IMG/VR virus record: IMGVR_UViG_3300034198_005697
Coordinates: 1-21,803 of that record
Source of the DNA: a virus
Reading direction: 5' to 3' (one strand)
Length of the DNA stretch: 21,803 nucleotides
In this document: positions 8,328 to 17,943 of the stretch, piece by piece
How the letters are laid out: the number at the start of each line of letters is the position of its first letter
How positions within the stretch are numbered: position 1 is the first letter of the stretch
Translations under genes and position numbers: made by a program
Notes under the pieces: generated by a model
Told to the model about the DNA's origin: nothing
What the model saw: only the letters and a program-made list of their open reading frames with translations
The model's database searches: none

Positions 8328-9809
8328 ATGGCAGCAATCATTACAGAACAATATAGAAAGAATTCAGCACAAACATTAATTGCTGATGTCACTGAAAATT
8401 TAGAAGCAAAATATTATGTTGGTTTGGGTAAGTCCGACGACTGGTATGAAAAGCTAAGCGCTGGTCAAGAAGCACCATTTCCAATTGGATCTGCTAGCGA
8501 TGCTCGTGGAGTTCAGCATGCGTTGACTGATATTATCAATGTTGGACCATCCAACATCAAGACAGTTATACCACTTGTTACACCATCCGCATCAAAATTT
8601 AAGGCATATAATCCATATGACCCAACCAGTTTTTATCCTTCGACTGTTGGTGCAGATACAATCAAACCTGCATACTTTGTTGATGAAGTATCTGGTCATG
8701 TTTATCTTTTCATACGTTCTTCATCGACTCAGCCATTAGCTTTAAGCAATAATGGATCGGGTAGTGATACATCAAAGATAACTGCCGGCGAAAATCTAAT
8801 CATTACATCATCACAACACGTCATTGTTAAAATTGGTAAAATTGTAACACTTTCTAAATTTAATAATGAACAGTTTGTTGAAATTGATTTAACTTTAAAC
8901 AATGACGATGTATATTGCCCAGGATATATTTACGGACTGCATGCGCTAAATGGAGGACTGTATAAAGTTGGTGCAATTGCACCGACAGGTGTCATTACAG
9001 GTACTGCTGTTGCAAACGGAGTTGATAGCGCTGGTGCTTCCATAACTCTTAGTATACCGTTCAATGCTAATGTCACAGGCGGAGTCATTACTTCAATAGA
9101 ACTAGATGACTATGAATCAATTGTAACTGAGCAATATGATGCAACTCCTTTTGCAGATGCCGTTATAAGATTAACTAATATTACAGTTGCTACATCTACA
9201 ACTAATGGTATTAGTAGCGGTGATGCCGTAACTGAAACGACAGCATCTGTAATTGCTCCAATGTTGTCTAACATAAATGGATTTGGACAAGATATCACTA
9301 AATATACTCCAGCATGGTATGTATGCTTCCTGGTAAATACACGTTCATCAACACACGCTGTATATTCCGACTATGCTCAAGTGTCCTTATTGAAAAATCC
9401 AATAAAGGAATCCGATGATCAGCTAATAACATCTCCAGTTGTTAGTATGACGAAGTCCTTTAAACTTACAGGTTATGCATTTGGCAATGACATCAAAGGT
9501 TACCAAATTGTTCAATCTAGTGGCGGTAATATAACAAAACGTATAGGAGTAGTCGATTCGTATGACACTGCCACCAAAACAGTATATTATAACTGCAGTC
9601 TAAAGTATGGATTTGACACTCCTAGCACAAGTTCTCCTATTATATTTGTAAAGGGTGCTTCTACATTTACGCCTGGTATAAACCCAACAGTCCTAACGTC
9701 TCCAGACTTCCTTCCTGGAAGCGCTGATGTACTCTTTATAGATAATCGTGTTAGCATTGTTCGCTCTGCTGATCAAAACGAAGAACTAAAAATCATCATC
9801 CAACTATAA
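8328..9809 (+). CDS. gp8: Baseplate wedge protein gp8
   Basis: The 493-aa protein matches the two ends of T4 gp8 (334 aa). Near the N-terminus, YYVGLGKSDDWYEKLSAGQE and APFPIGSASDARGVQHALTD (residues about 29-68) parallel T4's 'fitfGRsepWss...ppyPtDsvlgvtdmw'. At the very C-terminus, FIDNRVSIVRSADQNEELKI followed by IIQL parallels T4's 'YMENRPPIIMAMDQTEEINILF'. The middle is about 150 residues longer than in T4 and contains beta-rich inserts, including a repeated-looking stretch near 215-330 (GVITGTAVANGVDSAG and GGVITSIELDDYE). In T4, gp8 dimers bind gp7 and gp10 in the wedge. Gene order gp6-gp7-gp8 is the T4 order. The stop is fused to the next start (TAATG). T4 residues are recalled from memory. 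Confidence 0.85.
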   Translation: MAAIITEQYRKNSAQTLIADVTENLEAKYYVGLGKSDDWYEKLSAGQEAPFPIGSASDARGVQHALTDIINVGPSNIKTVIPLVTPSASKFKAYNPYDPTSFYPSTVGADTIKPAYFVDEVSGHVYLFIRSSSTQPLALSNNGSGSDTSKITAGENLIITSSQHVIVKIGKIVTLSKFNNEQFVEIDLTLNNDDVYCPGYIYGLHALNGGLYKVGAIAPTGVITGTAVANGVDSAGASITLSIPFNANVTGGVITSIELDDYESIVTEQYDATPFADAVIRLTNITVATSTTNGISSGDAVTETTASVIAPMLSNINGFGQDITKYTPAWYVCFLVNTRSSTHAVYSDYAQVSLLKNPIKESDDQLITSPVVSMTKSFKLTGYAFGNDIKGYQIVQSSGGNITKRIGVVDSYDTATKTVYYNCSLKYGFDTPSTSSPIIFVKGASTFTPGINPTVLTSPDFLPGSADVLFIDNRVSIVRSADQNEELKIIIQL

Positions 9810-12800
9810 TGGCAATTACTGCATATAACTCGACATATCGCGACGATATTAACATTCCAGACTCTAACGGATTAACTCCGCTAGACAAGAATTATCTACG
9901 CATCCTATTTAAACCAGGAGTTGCGGTTCAGACTCGCGAACTAAACCAATTGCAGTCAACGATTCAGGCTCAATTGGATCGTATGGGTGAAAGTATTTTC
10001 CGAAGCGGTAAGCCTGTTATAAATGGACTTACACAATTTGATGATACTACAAAAATTTATAGCATTGATGTTACTTTAAATTCTCCGATTGTTGCAGCGG
10101 ATTTTGTTTTTGACACTGCAAAGACAAATGGAACTAGTCCGCTGTCTGCTAATATTATTAGTGCCAAAGCATTTTCGGCTGAGCGCTATCGCTTGTATGT
10201 CAAATCAAACGACTCTCAATCTACATCAGGCGTTAATAAGTTTAAATTTGCTGTGGACGATAGCATTACTCTATCATCCGCTGCAGGTGATGTTACAACG
10301 GCATCAGGAACGGTTACTGCAGTCAATCTTGCAGTTGGCGCTCACATTAGCAAAGGTGTATATTTTACCAAAGGATGTTATGTTGTCGTTGATGAACAAT
10401 ATGTTGTTTCAGACTTACTTGAATCTATTACAAAATTTAGCGGTTATGTAACACTGAAAATTGAAGAGTCTTCTGTGGATTCCACAACCGATTCAACTCT
10501 GTTGGACAATGCTACTGGATCGCTGAACTATGCAGCGTCTGGTGCTGATCGTTATTGCATTGCTCTAACGCTTTCTCTTCAAACTGAAATCCCATCAGAC
10601 AATGACTATATCACGCTCTTAACAGTTCGCAATGATATTGTCGTGGTTGACAATTCCACGCTTAGTGCGTCTGGCATTGATGATAAGTTAGCACAGCGCA
10701 CATATGAAGAATCGGGTGACTATGAAGTCAACCCATTTCCTATTCATATTCTTGAAGCATATAACGATGGTACTGAAGCTGGGTCTGGATTGTATCTTGA
10801 ATCTGAATTGGTTCAAAATGGATATAGTAAAGGTGGAACTGTTGATAGGCAGCCTGACATTGAAGCTGCCAAAAGCGATTTGGCCGTTAAGCTGGATCCA
10901 TCCGTTGCCTATGTTAAAGGATATCGCGTTGAACTTAAGAACAGCATTCCTATTAAACTGCCAAAAGCACGTACTTTTTCCGATGTTAAACCATCATCAG
11001 TTTCTGCATATATGGGTATGTATGTTGATGGTGCATTTGATGCTGCGTCAGGAATTCGTGATATTCAAGATGTTGGTTTGATTTACGACATATATGATAC
11101 GGCCGAAAGTAGTTATTATTTTCAAGATGGTGGTAAAATTGGTACAGCTCGAATCCGCTCGATAGAATATCTTTCAGGATCGACATATCGCATTTTCCTA
11201 TACGACATCAATCTAAACGCGGGCAGCACGATAACTCCAACTGCCTATTTGGAAAACATTTCTTTAGGAGAAGACGATTTTAGATTTTATATTGCAACAA
11301 CTCTTAAATATGCTGATGTACAGGATGCACTGTTTCAGCTGCCAATGTATCCAATATCTACAATTCAAGATGTATCATTCTTTAAGAAAAATACATACAC
11401 TGCAACAGCAAATGTCGAGGATAAAGTTGTTATATCAATAGATTCTGAGGAAGCTTTTGATAAGAGTGTGTCTAACCTACTTGTGTATAATTCAACAACT
11501 CGCTTGATTGTCAATGCTGCAGATATTGTAATTGATAATACCGCATCAAATGTATTATCATTTTCTGCAGGTAATCATATTGCAACTGGTGAAGAGATTA
11601 CTGTTATAACATCGGTTTCATCATTGGGTAACCGCGGCACCAAGACACTTAAAACTCAAACCGTTGCACTGAGTACTTTGACTGCTGTTGACGGCGTATA
11701 TACTCTGCCTGATGTATGGCATCTGGTTAAGATAATAGACGGCACCGGTGTCAATGCAACACTTGCATCTGACTATACTCTTGTTAGCGACGGACAAAAT
11801 TCAACGCATTACACTGAAGCAAAAGTAAAGTACAATGTGTCTGGACCTGTTGGATCTAAGTTTATTACGTTTACACATTTTGAATTTGGCAATACGACAT
11901 CGGACTTCTTTGATGCGACAAGTTACTTCTATGAAAATCCATCAACTGGAGCTGCGGTACGAATGGAATTGGGTGACATCCCATACTATAAAACAACCGC
12001 GTTGCGCGATGTTCTAGACTTCCGTTATTATGACATTGAAAATGTTAAAGCAAATCCTATTGATCCATACAGCGCAATAACATTCGAGGCTAGCTATTAC
12101 TTACCGCGAGTTGATACGGTATTGGTAAATCAAGCTGGCAACTTTTATATCAATCATGGTATACCGTCCATCACACCGCAAAAACCAAAGACGCCAGACG
12201 GTGCTATGGAATTGTATACCTTGACAGTTGCTCCTTATACATTTGGTGCAGACGATGTCATTGTAGAAAAGATTGACAATCAACGGTATACAATGTCTAA
12301 CATTCGTGCAATTGATAAGCGTGTTGCCAATCTTGAATATTACACAACTCTATCATTGCTCGAAAAGTCAGCAAAAGATACTGTGCTATATACGGACGGT
12401 GTCGAACGATTCAAGAACGGCTTTGTTGTAGATAACTTTGCTGGACATAATGTTGGAGATCCATCCGATCCTGACTACATCTGTTCAGTTGATGTTGATA
12501 ACAATGAACTGCGTCCTGCGTTTTCGATCAACAGCTTAAAGCTTTCTGCAATCAATACATCAGAAGTTGCAGTGCACGATCGTTCCATAACATTGCCTTA
12601 CACCACAGTTCCTTATATTTCTCAAACACTCGGAAGTGATACGGAAAGCGTAAATCCTTACAATGTTGCAACCTTTGTTGGTAAACTTAAACTGTTCCCT
12701 ACAGCGGATTACTGGTGTGATACCAAGCAACGTCCTAACTTAGTTATCAAGGACAATACTCTCAAGGACGCAATGCGTTTCTTTGCAAATGATCTTGAGG

Positions 12801-14986
12801 CTCAGCTTGCAGAAGATGGACTTGATATACAAATCCTAGGAACTGAATGGGGCAGCTGGGATACCTATTGGTCTGGTAAAGAAAAGTATACACAACTTTC
12901 AAGAAGTACCGATCGAACATGGTATGGTAAAAAAACAACATCCTATAAGTATGAAGTTGAGCAAGATGTTAAGCAGTCCCGAAAAGGTATCAAGACAAGC
13001 ATCGGTACTGCAAAGACTACTGAATTAAATCTAGGTAATCGGATTGTTGATGTAAGCGTTCGCCCATACATTCGTCAGCGTTTTGTTTATTTCCATGCGC
13101 ATTCGCTAAAGCCTAATACAATTTACTATCCGTTCTTTGATGGCACAAAGGTAAGTCCTTATTGCTATGCCAAAACTGAAAGTACCATTGACAAGAAGAG
13201 TGACATCGCAAGTGTAAATGGTGGGCCGATTCCAGTTCCTACATCTACCAATCAGGTATTGCGTTCAGATTCACGTGGACATTTGTATGGACTGTTTGTT
13301 ATACCAAATCCAAGTAAAACTGGATTGAAGTTCATGACTGGAACACGTCAATTTACATTGAGTGATTCTCCTAACAATATTGCATCAGAAGTAACAAGTT
13401 TTGCAAATGCTAACTATATCGCATCTGGTATGGCTAGTACAAAACAAAAATCAATCCTGTCAACAGCTGTTCCTGAAATCGTTCGTACCAATGTTAAAGA
13501 CAATCGTTCTATAACTGAAACACGTACCACGACATCCAAGAAAACATGTTGGTTGGATCCGATCGCGCAAAGTTTCCTAATCAGTAATCCTGAAGGTATA
13601 TTTGCAACTGGTGTTGATTTATATTTCTCACGTGTTCCATCAGATGACACAACTCCAGTTGAAATATTCATTGTCACATGCGAAAATGGGACGCCGACAC
13701 AAAATGTAGTTCCGCTTACTACAGTAAGTAAAAATGCATCAGAGGTAATTCCAAATGACTATGGTCGAAGTGCTACATACTTTGAGTTTGAACAGCCAGT
13801 ATATCTAACGTCTGGACAAGAATATGCAATCATATGCACGAGCGTAAACAGTGACTATCGAGTATTTACCGCTACACTTGGTAGTAAAGATGTTGATAGT
13901 AACAAACTGATTTCAGCTAATCCATATAACGGCGTATTCTTCAAGAGTCAAAATTCAAGTACTTGGTCACCTGATCAATCAAAGGATTTAAAGTTCCGCT
14001 TACATCGTGCAAAATTTAGTACATCCAATGCAGTTGTTCAATTTGAGACGCTCGGTTCAACGCGAGTTCAAAGCATAAAGGTTACAAATGGTGGATCAGG
14101 TTATACTTCTGTTCCTGCAGTTGCGGTTGTCGGAGGAAGTCCAAGCGTTGCTGCAGTTGCCACTGCAGTTATAACAAACGGTGCTGTGACTGAAGTTGTT
14201 CTTGAAACAACCGGAGACGCTAATACATCTATCCAAGGTGGTGAAGGATATGTAGGCACGCCCCTCATTACTATTGAATCTCCGGTGTCTGGAACAACAG
14301 CAACTGCTGAAGCCGTGATGTACAATGTTGGAGTATCAAGTTTTGTATTGGATCAAGACACCGTTGAAATTTCAACCGTTGATGAAGAAAATCCATCACA
14401 AATCATTCAGTCCAATGTATCCAACCAAATTCAAGTATTAAGTTCAGCGTATGACGTTGAATCAAATATAACATATGATGCATCGCTAAATAAAAAATCT
14501 TGGAGCAATGATGGTGTGAACAATAACAATACAGTTGTTCTTACTACAACATTGCATACAACAAGTGATTACCTATCACCTGTGGTTGATACTGATCGTC
14601 TTAATGTAAAACTAATTCGCAATCGTATCCTTACAACGGATGCAAAGACTTCTAGATACATTACGCGTAATATACCATTAGCTTCTGCAGCAAATCAACT
14701 TGATATTTACTTTGATATAAACCGACCATCAACTGCGTGTGACGTTGAAGTATATGCTAAGTTTATCAATCCTTCTGTTTCCGAAACTGAATGGATGCCA
14801 ATCTCACGCTTAACGCCAATCGTTGTTCCGACCAATTCAAATCCTGATGCGTTCAGTGAATTGCATTATGTTGATCCACAAAGTTTGGCATTCACGGAAT
14901 TTAAAGTTAAGATTGTATTCAAAAGTTCTAACATTGTTGATATCCCGCGTATCAAAAACTTTAGAGCAATTGCTACTATGCATTAA
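9809..14986 (+). CDS. Giant virion structural protein, DUF4815-like (peripheral baseplate/fibre network)
   Basis: The 1725-aa protein is the largest in the window. Its N-terminus (residues about 22-64: LTPLDKNYLRILFKPGVAVQ, then TRELNQLQSTIQAQL) is the hallmark of DUF4815-type proteins found after gp8 in T4-like cyanophages. A long beta-rich body follows. Near 1248-1402 there is a jelly-roll-like domain: LDPIAQSFLISNPEGIFATG, QPVYLTSGQEYAIIC, and NPYNGVFFKSQNSSTW followed by DLKFRLHRAKF. Residues about 1425-1500 carry two GSGYT/GEGY-type beta repeats. No gp9, gp10 or gp11 homologue is seen in the window, and this protein occupies their genomic position. It may therefore form the outer baseplate and fibre attachment (inference). 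It is coupled to gp8 by TAATG. Composition and codon use look like its neighbours. Confidence 0.7.
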   Translation: MAITAYNSTYRDDINIPDSNGLTPLDKNYLRILFKPGVAVQTRELNQLQSTIQAQLDRMGESIFRSGKPVINGLTQFDDTTKIYSIDVTLNSPIVAADFVFDTAKTNGTSPLSANIISAKAFSAERYRLYVKSNDSQSTSGVNKFKFAVDDSITLSSAAGDVTTASGTVTAVNLAVGAHISKGVYFTKGCYVVVDEQYVVSDLLESITKFSGYVTLKIEESSVDSTTDSTLLDNATGSLNYAASGADRYCIALTLSLQTEIPSDNDYITLLTVRNDIVVVDNSTLSASGIDDKLAQRTYEESGDYEVNPFPIHILEAYNDGTEAGSGLYLESELVQNGYSKGGTVDRQPDIEAAKSDLAVKLDPSVAYVKGYRVELKNSIPIKLPKARTFSDVKPSSVSAYMGMYVDGAFDAASGIRDIQDVGLIYDIYDTAESSYYFQDGGKIGTARIRSIEYLSGSTYRIFLYDINLNAGSTITPTAYLENISLGEDDFRFYIATTLKYADVQDALFQLPMYPISTIQDVSFFKKNTYTATANVEDKVVISIDSEEAFDKSVSNLLVYNSTTRLIVNAADIVIDNTASNVLSFSAGNHIATGEEITVITSVSSLGNRGTKTLKTQTVALSTLTAVDGVYTLPDVWHLVKIIDGTGVNATLASDYTLVSDGQNSTHYTEAKVKYNVSGPVGSKFITFTHFEFGNTTSDFFDATSYFYENPSTGAAVRMELGDIPYYKTTALRDVLDFRYYDIENVKANPIDPYSAITFEASYYLPRVDTVLVNQAGNFYINHGIPSITPQKPKTPDGAMELYTLTVAPYTFGADDVIVEKIDNQRYTMSNIRAIDKRVANLEYYTTLSLLEKSAKDTVLYTDGVERFKNGFVVDNFAGHNVGDPSDPDYICSVDVDNNELRPAFSINSLKLSAINTSEVAVHDRSITLPYTTVPYISQTLGSDTESVNPYNVATFVGKLKLFPTADYWCDTKQRPNLVIKDNTLKDAMRFFANDLEAQLAEDGLDIQILGTEWGSWDTYWSGKEKYTQLSRSTDRTWYGKKTTSYKYEVEQDVKQSRKGIKTSIGTAKTTELNLGNRIVDVSVRPYIRQRFVYFHAHSLKPNTIYYPFFDGTKVSPYCYAKTESTIDKKSDIASVNGGPIPVPTSTNQVLRSDSRGHLYGLFVIPNPSKTGLKFMTGTRQFTLSDSPNNIASEVTSFANANYIASGMASTKQKSILSTAVPEIVRTNVKDNRSITETRTTTSKKTCWLDPIAQSFLISNPEGIFATGVDLYFSRVPSDDTTPVEIFIVTCENGTPTQNVVPLTTVSKNASEVIPNDYGRSATYFEFEQPVYLTSGQEYAIICTSVNSDYRVFTATLGSKDVDSNKLISANPYNGVFFKSQNSSTWSPDQSKDLKFRLHRAKFSTSNAVVQFETLGSTRVQSIKVTNGGSGYTSVPAVAVVGGSPSVAAVATAVITNGAVTEVVLETTGDANTSIQGGEGYVGTPLITIESPVSGTTATAEAVMYNVGVSSFVLDQDTVEISTVDEENPSQIIQSNVSNQIQVLSSAYDVESNITYDASLNKKSWSNDGVNNNNTVVLTTTLHTTSDYLSPVVDTDRLNVKLIRNRILTTDAKTSRYITRNIPLASAANQLDIYFDINRPSTACDVEVYAKFINPSVSETEWMPISRLTPIVVPTNSNPDAFSELHYVDPQSLAFTEFKVKIVFKSSNIVDIPRIKNFRAIATMH
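14080..14320 (+). repeat. GSGYT-type beta repeats in the DUF4815-like protein
   Basis: Two degenerate repeats of about 48 residues. The first reads VTNGGSGYTSVPAVAV then an Ala/Val strand and NGAVTEVVL. The second keeps GGEGYVGTPLITI and ATAEAVMYN. Such repeats recur in phage tail proteins and large surface proteins as beta-solenoid-like modules. Only the protein level is repetitive; the DNA is diverged. Boundaries are approximate. Confidence 0.55.
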
Positions 14987-14989
14987 CGC

Positions 14990-15220
14990 ATGCAAAGTGT
15001 ATCGCTTATACCTGTAGGTGAGCATTACGGTTTACATCGTGATGCTCACTCAAATGCCATCATAAACACCGATGATGTTGCATACCAAAACGTCTTGCGC
15101 CAACGCGAAAATCGAAGAAAAAATCGAGAAGAACTTGATGATATGAAATGCAAAATAGAAGCGCTGATGGAAAGATGCGCAAAATTAGAACGTGAAGTAA
15201 ATATCCTGAACAACCGATAA
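14990..15220 (+). CDS. Small coiled-coil protein, 76 aa
   Basis: I recognise no family. The N-terminal 35 residues are polar and possibly extended (IPVGEHYGLHRDAHSNAII). The charged C-terminal half, about residues 38-75, fits a coiled coil. Hydrophobic positions spaced as heptads are visible in LDDMKCKIEALMERCAKLER, with two cysteines. The gene starts 3 nt after the stop of the DUF4815-like gene and ends 15 nt before the RCC1 fibre gene. It is probably co-transcribed with the former. A small trimeric or dimeric adaptor between baseplate and fibre, or a fibre chaperone, would fit; both are guesses. The ORF is supported by position, strand and composition. Confidence 0.7.
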   Translation: MQSVSLIPVGEHYGLHRDAHSNAIINTDDVAYQNVLRQRENRRKNREELDDMKCKIEALMERCAKLEREVNILNNR

Positions 15221-15226
15221 TAAATA
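15219..15226 (+). promoter_or_regulatory. Putative T4-type late promoter -10 element (AATAAATA)
   Basis: One mismatch to TATAAATA; it overlaps the TAA stop (15218-15220) of the coiled-coil gene. The RCC1 fibre ATG follows after 9 nt. It would head a separate transcript for that fibre, with a leader of about 4 nt under T4 geometry. Confidence 0.45.
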
Positions 15227-15235
15227 GACTTAAAT

Positions 15236-17935
15236 ATGGAATTAGTAAATATCACTGATACGTTTGAAACATGGCGTCAAAAGACAAATGATTTGGTTAC
15301 CGAGGTGTCATCTTTTAGCAGCACATATGCACTAAAAAATAATACACTGTTACTTGATGCATCTGCACAGTCAGTTAACGGAGTTAAGACATTTGAAAAT
15401 GGTATAGTCCTAGGTGTTAATGGCGCAGTTGTTACATACAATTCTCAAGGTGGATATGTATCCTTTGTCAATGACATTGTTGTCAATGGACGAAATGTTA
15501 CTGCACTAAAGTTTAACAACACTGGATCTACGCTTGCGATTAACGGTTTAACATATACCTTTCCAAGTGTAAACACAAATGGGTACTTGTATAATACTGC
15601 AGGGATTATATCATTTGCATCATCCGATCAGATGGTAAACGACGCATTGAGTGCGTTTGCTCAAAATCTTACTTTAACAGAAAATGTAATTCCAGTTGGT
15701 ACAATCGTTCCATTCAAAGGCGCTCCAACCGATATGGCATCATTATGGTTGAAGTGTGATGGTTCGACCATTCCAGCTGGGAGTGTCTATGATGCGCTTC
15801 GCACGGCTCTGGGTACAACAACGGTTCCCAATTTAATTGGTAAAAGTTTAATTGGTAAAAACGGATCAAATGATTTGTTAGGCGACATTAATACTGCGAC
15901 CGATAACGATGAATACCTTCCAGTTGATTTTTACATTAAAGCTAAGCCTGGAAATATTGGAACATTTTCACTGATATCTTCTAACGGTATTACCTTAACA
16001 CCAACTGGAGGAAGCCCTGGTGGTACAATAGGTTTTGGAGGTGGTTCGATTGCTCTAAAAGTTGGCTCAGAGTTTTCATTCAATGGTGGAGCATTGCAAT
16101 TGGCATCCGCAAGCATTGAAAATAGTAAATTAAAAAATGCATCCTCATCAGCCGCTGTTAGTACAGTTGCATTGCGAAACGCGTCTGGACAATTAAAAGC
16201 AGCTGATATCGGCCCGGGCGATACCGATTCGACTCTTGTGGTCAATAAGAAGTATGCGGATTCTTTAGTTGATGCTAAAGAACATAAATTCAAAGGTATC
16301 AACGCAAAAGGATTTGCTTCATACAATGTTCAGCCATACAAAGGTATAACATGCCTCGATGTTGACAATAATGTTTTTGTTTACGGCCGAAATACAACTG
16401 ACTACGGGCGTCGTTTTGGTCGATATGATGGTGATGCTTATGGCCATGCTCTATCAGGACGACGTGCTTCACCCGTGGATAAAGTTTATTGTGATACCCA
16501 CAATACATACGTGTTATGGGAAGATGGTATAGTATATTCTCATGGATATAATACCAATCGTAAAACGGGTTCAACCTCTGCTTCAGTAACAGCTGATTAT
16601 GTTAATGGTCCTAGACTAGCATTTAATGGTGAAGCTATTCAAGAAGTCATTTTAAGTTATGATAATGATCCTGGGAATTCAAATGCTGGATCCGTTTATG
16701 CACTTACCACGTCTGGAGAACTATGGGCTGCTGGCGATAATACATACGGTCAGCTTGGAGATGGTACAACCAGTGATACATCCACAGTCAAGATTCCATT
16801 TAAGACTGACGTTAAAGGTAAAGTGGTAACAAAGGCATGGTTAATTGGCGGCAATAAAACTCAGACAGGTTATGCACTAACTAACGATGGCCAACTATGG
16901 GCATGTGGTTATGGACAATATGGGCAAATTGGGCGTTTTACTCCATCTACATCGTCTACTCCTGCCGCGATTAACTCTAAATGGGTACCAGTATTAAATG
17001 CGGTTTACGATCGAACAATTGGAGCCGTAACACGCAGTGGAACGACATATACTAAAAATTCACACGGTTTGTCCGAATATGATAAAATTTTATCTGATAA
17101 TAAGTATTATACCGTTAATGTAGTCAATACCAATCAATTCAAATTATGCACCGACGATAGTTTAGGCACAAATGTTTCAATAACACTATTATCAACCGAT
17201 AAAGTATATACTAGAGTTTCAGGCGTAAAAGATGTAGCGCCTGGCGGACGAGGTAATGAAACATTTGCAATCATAGTATTTACTAGCGGAACCGTTAAAG
17301 TCATTGGTCGTAATAAGTATGGGCAGCTTGGAGTAGATGGAAGTAATATATATGCATCTACTGCAATTAGTATTACTAATATTGCATCCGCCTATACTGG
17401 ATTAGATTACTGCGTTCATTTGGTAACAAATAGTGGTAAGCTATATGCTGCAGGAGATAACCGATATGGATTGTTGGGAATTAATTCTTCAGACAGTAGT
17501 AAATCAGTATTTACTATAATCAGTTCAGACGATCTTAGCGATAGTAACTTGTCAAACCCAAGTGCATATGAAGTATATCGCTTCTTTAGCGTTGGTGGTC
17601 CAGGTGACCGTACTTCCCGCTTCTGCATATTCAAGAGTGGCACTGACTATAAACTAGCTGCATGGGGTAGTGCTAAATGGGATAACCTAGGAACTGACAG
17701 CGATGCAGATTTTCATGGAAAACCACAAAACGTCTATATCGGTAAAAATAAGGATGTCGTTCAAGTCACGTCATGCGAACTTAATGATGACGGAGCTGTT
17801 GCCACGCTGATATTAACTCAGGATGAAGGTCATGATTACGGTAATCTATATGTTTGCGGTTATCAATATTTCAACTTTAATTCTTATCCAAATGGTGCGC
17901 GCGTACCATACTTTACTCAAGTTAAAAATGTATAA
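15236..17935 (+). CDS. Tail fibre with tail-collar domain and RCC1-like beta-propeller
   Basis: The 899-aa protein is a multi-domain adhesin. The N-terminus ([17 protein letters not shown]) resembles the attachment end of fibres in T4-like cyanophages. Residues about 155-205 form a phage tail-collar domain: [27 protein letters not shown] and [11 protein letters not shown] Gly/Ser-rich region and a [18 protein letters not shown] segment (about 335-360) follow. From about 370 to the end there are seven or eight RCC1-like repeats, the clearest being [51 protein letters not shown] and [16 protein letters not shown]. Seven blades would make one closed propeller. An extra segment at about 595-645 ([10 protein letters not shown]...NTNQFKLC) interrupts the propeller. 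The role is inferred: host-surface binding through the propeller. The collar domain in the middle rather than at the tip is unusual compared with T4 gp12. Confidence 0.85.
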   Translation: MELVNITDTFETWRQKTNDLVTEVSSFSSTYALKNNTLLLDASAQSVNGVKTFENGIVLGVNGAVVTYNSQGGYVSFVNDIVVNGRNVTALKFNNTGSTLAINGLTYTFPSVNTNGYLYNTAGIISFASSDQMVNDALSAFAQNLTLTENVIPVGTIVPFKGAPTDMASLWLKCDGSTIPAGSVYDALRTALGTTTVPNLIGKSLIGKNGSNDLLGDINTATDNDEYLPVDFYIKAKPGNIGTFSLISSNGITLTPTGGSPGGTIGFGGGSIALKVGSEFSFNGGALQLASASIENSKLKNASSSAAVSTVALRNASGQLKAADIGPGDTDSTLVVNKKYADSLVDAKEHKFKGINAKGFASYNVQPYKGITCLDVDNNVFVYGRNTTDYGRRFGRYDGDAYGHALSGRRASPVDKVYCDTHNTYVLWEDGIVYSHGYNTNRKTGSTSASVTADYVNGPRLAFNGEAIQEVILSYDNDPGNSNAGSVYALTTSGELWAAGDNTYGQLGDGTTSDTSTVKIPFKTDVKGKVVTKAWLIGGNKTQTGYALTNDGQLWACGYGQYGQIGRFTPSTSSTPAAINSKWVPVLNAVYDRTIGAVTRSGTTYTKNSHGLSEYDKILSDNKYYTVNVVNTNQFKLCTDDSLGTNVSITLLSTDKVYTRVSGVKDVAPGGRGNETFAIIVFTSGTVKVIGRNKYGQLGVDGSNIYASTAISITNIASAYTGLDYCVHLVTNSGKLYAAGDNRYGLLGINSSDSSKSVFTIISSDDLSDSNLSNPSAYEVYRFFSVGGPGDRTSRFCIFKSGTDYKLAAWGSAKWDNLGTDSDADFHGKPQNVYIGKNKDVVQVTSCELNDDGAVATLILTQDEGHDYGNLYVCGYQYFNFNSYPNGARVPYFTQVKNV
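16340..17880 (+). repeat. RCC1-like propeller repeats (7-8 blades)
   Basis: Protein-level repeats with the RCC1 core pattern 'G.ly.wG.N.yGQLG'. Eight candidates lie near residues 371, 416, 487, 546, 681, 727, 797 and 859. The third to sixth are strong; the first two and last two are degenerate (e.g. [28 protein letters not shown]). The first and last could pair to close the ring. DNA identity between repeats is low, so the array is old. Boundaries are approximate. Confidence 0.75.
17020..17160 (+). other. 'HGLS' beta-domain inserted within the RCC1 propeller
   Basis: Residues about 595-642 contain [20 protein letters not shown] and then [14 protein letters not shown]. This pattern (NSHGL..yD.i...Y.V..vntnqFkL) recurs in unrelated phage tail proteins as a small beta-barrel-like module. 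It sits in the long gap between the fourth and fifth propeller repeats. Boundaries are approximate. Confidence 0.5.
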
Positions 17936-17938
17936 ATA
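17931..17938 (+). promoter_or_regulatory. Putative T4-type late promoter -10 element (TATAAATA)
   Basis: A perfect octamer supplying the TAA stop (17933-17935) of the RCC1 fibre gene. The next ATG is 5 nt away. T4-type spacing would start transcription exactly at the A of that ATG, giving a leaderless mRNA for the LRR fibre. Confidence 0.65.
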
Positions 17939-17943
17939 CGATT

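Noticed and set aside
15931-16326. Antisense open frame of 131 codons
   Set aside because: It lies wholly inside the RCC1 fibre gene on the opposite strand. Its Pro/Ala-rich translation mirrors Gly/Ser codons of the sense gene and it has no recognisable domain.
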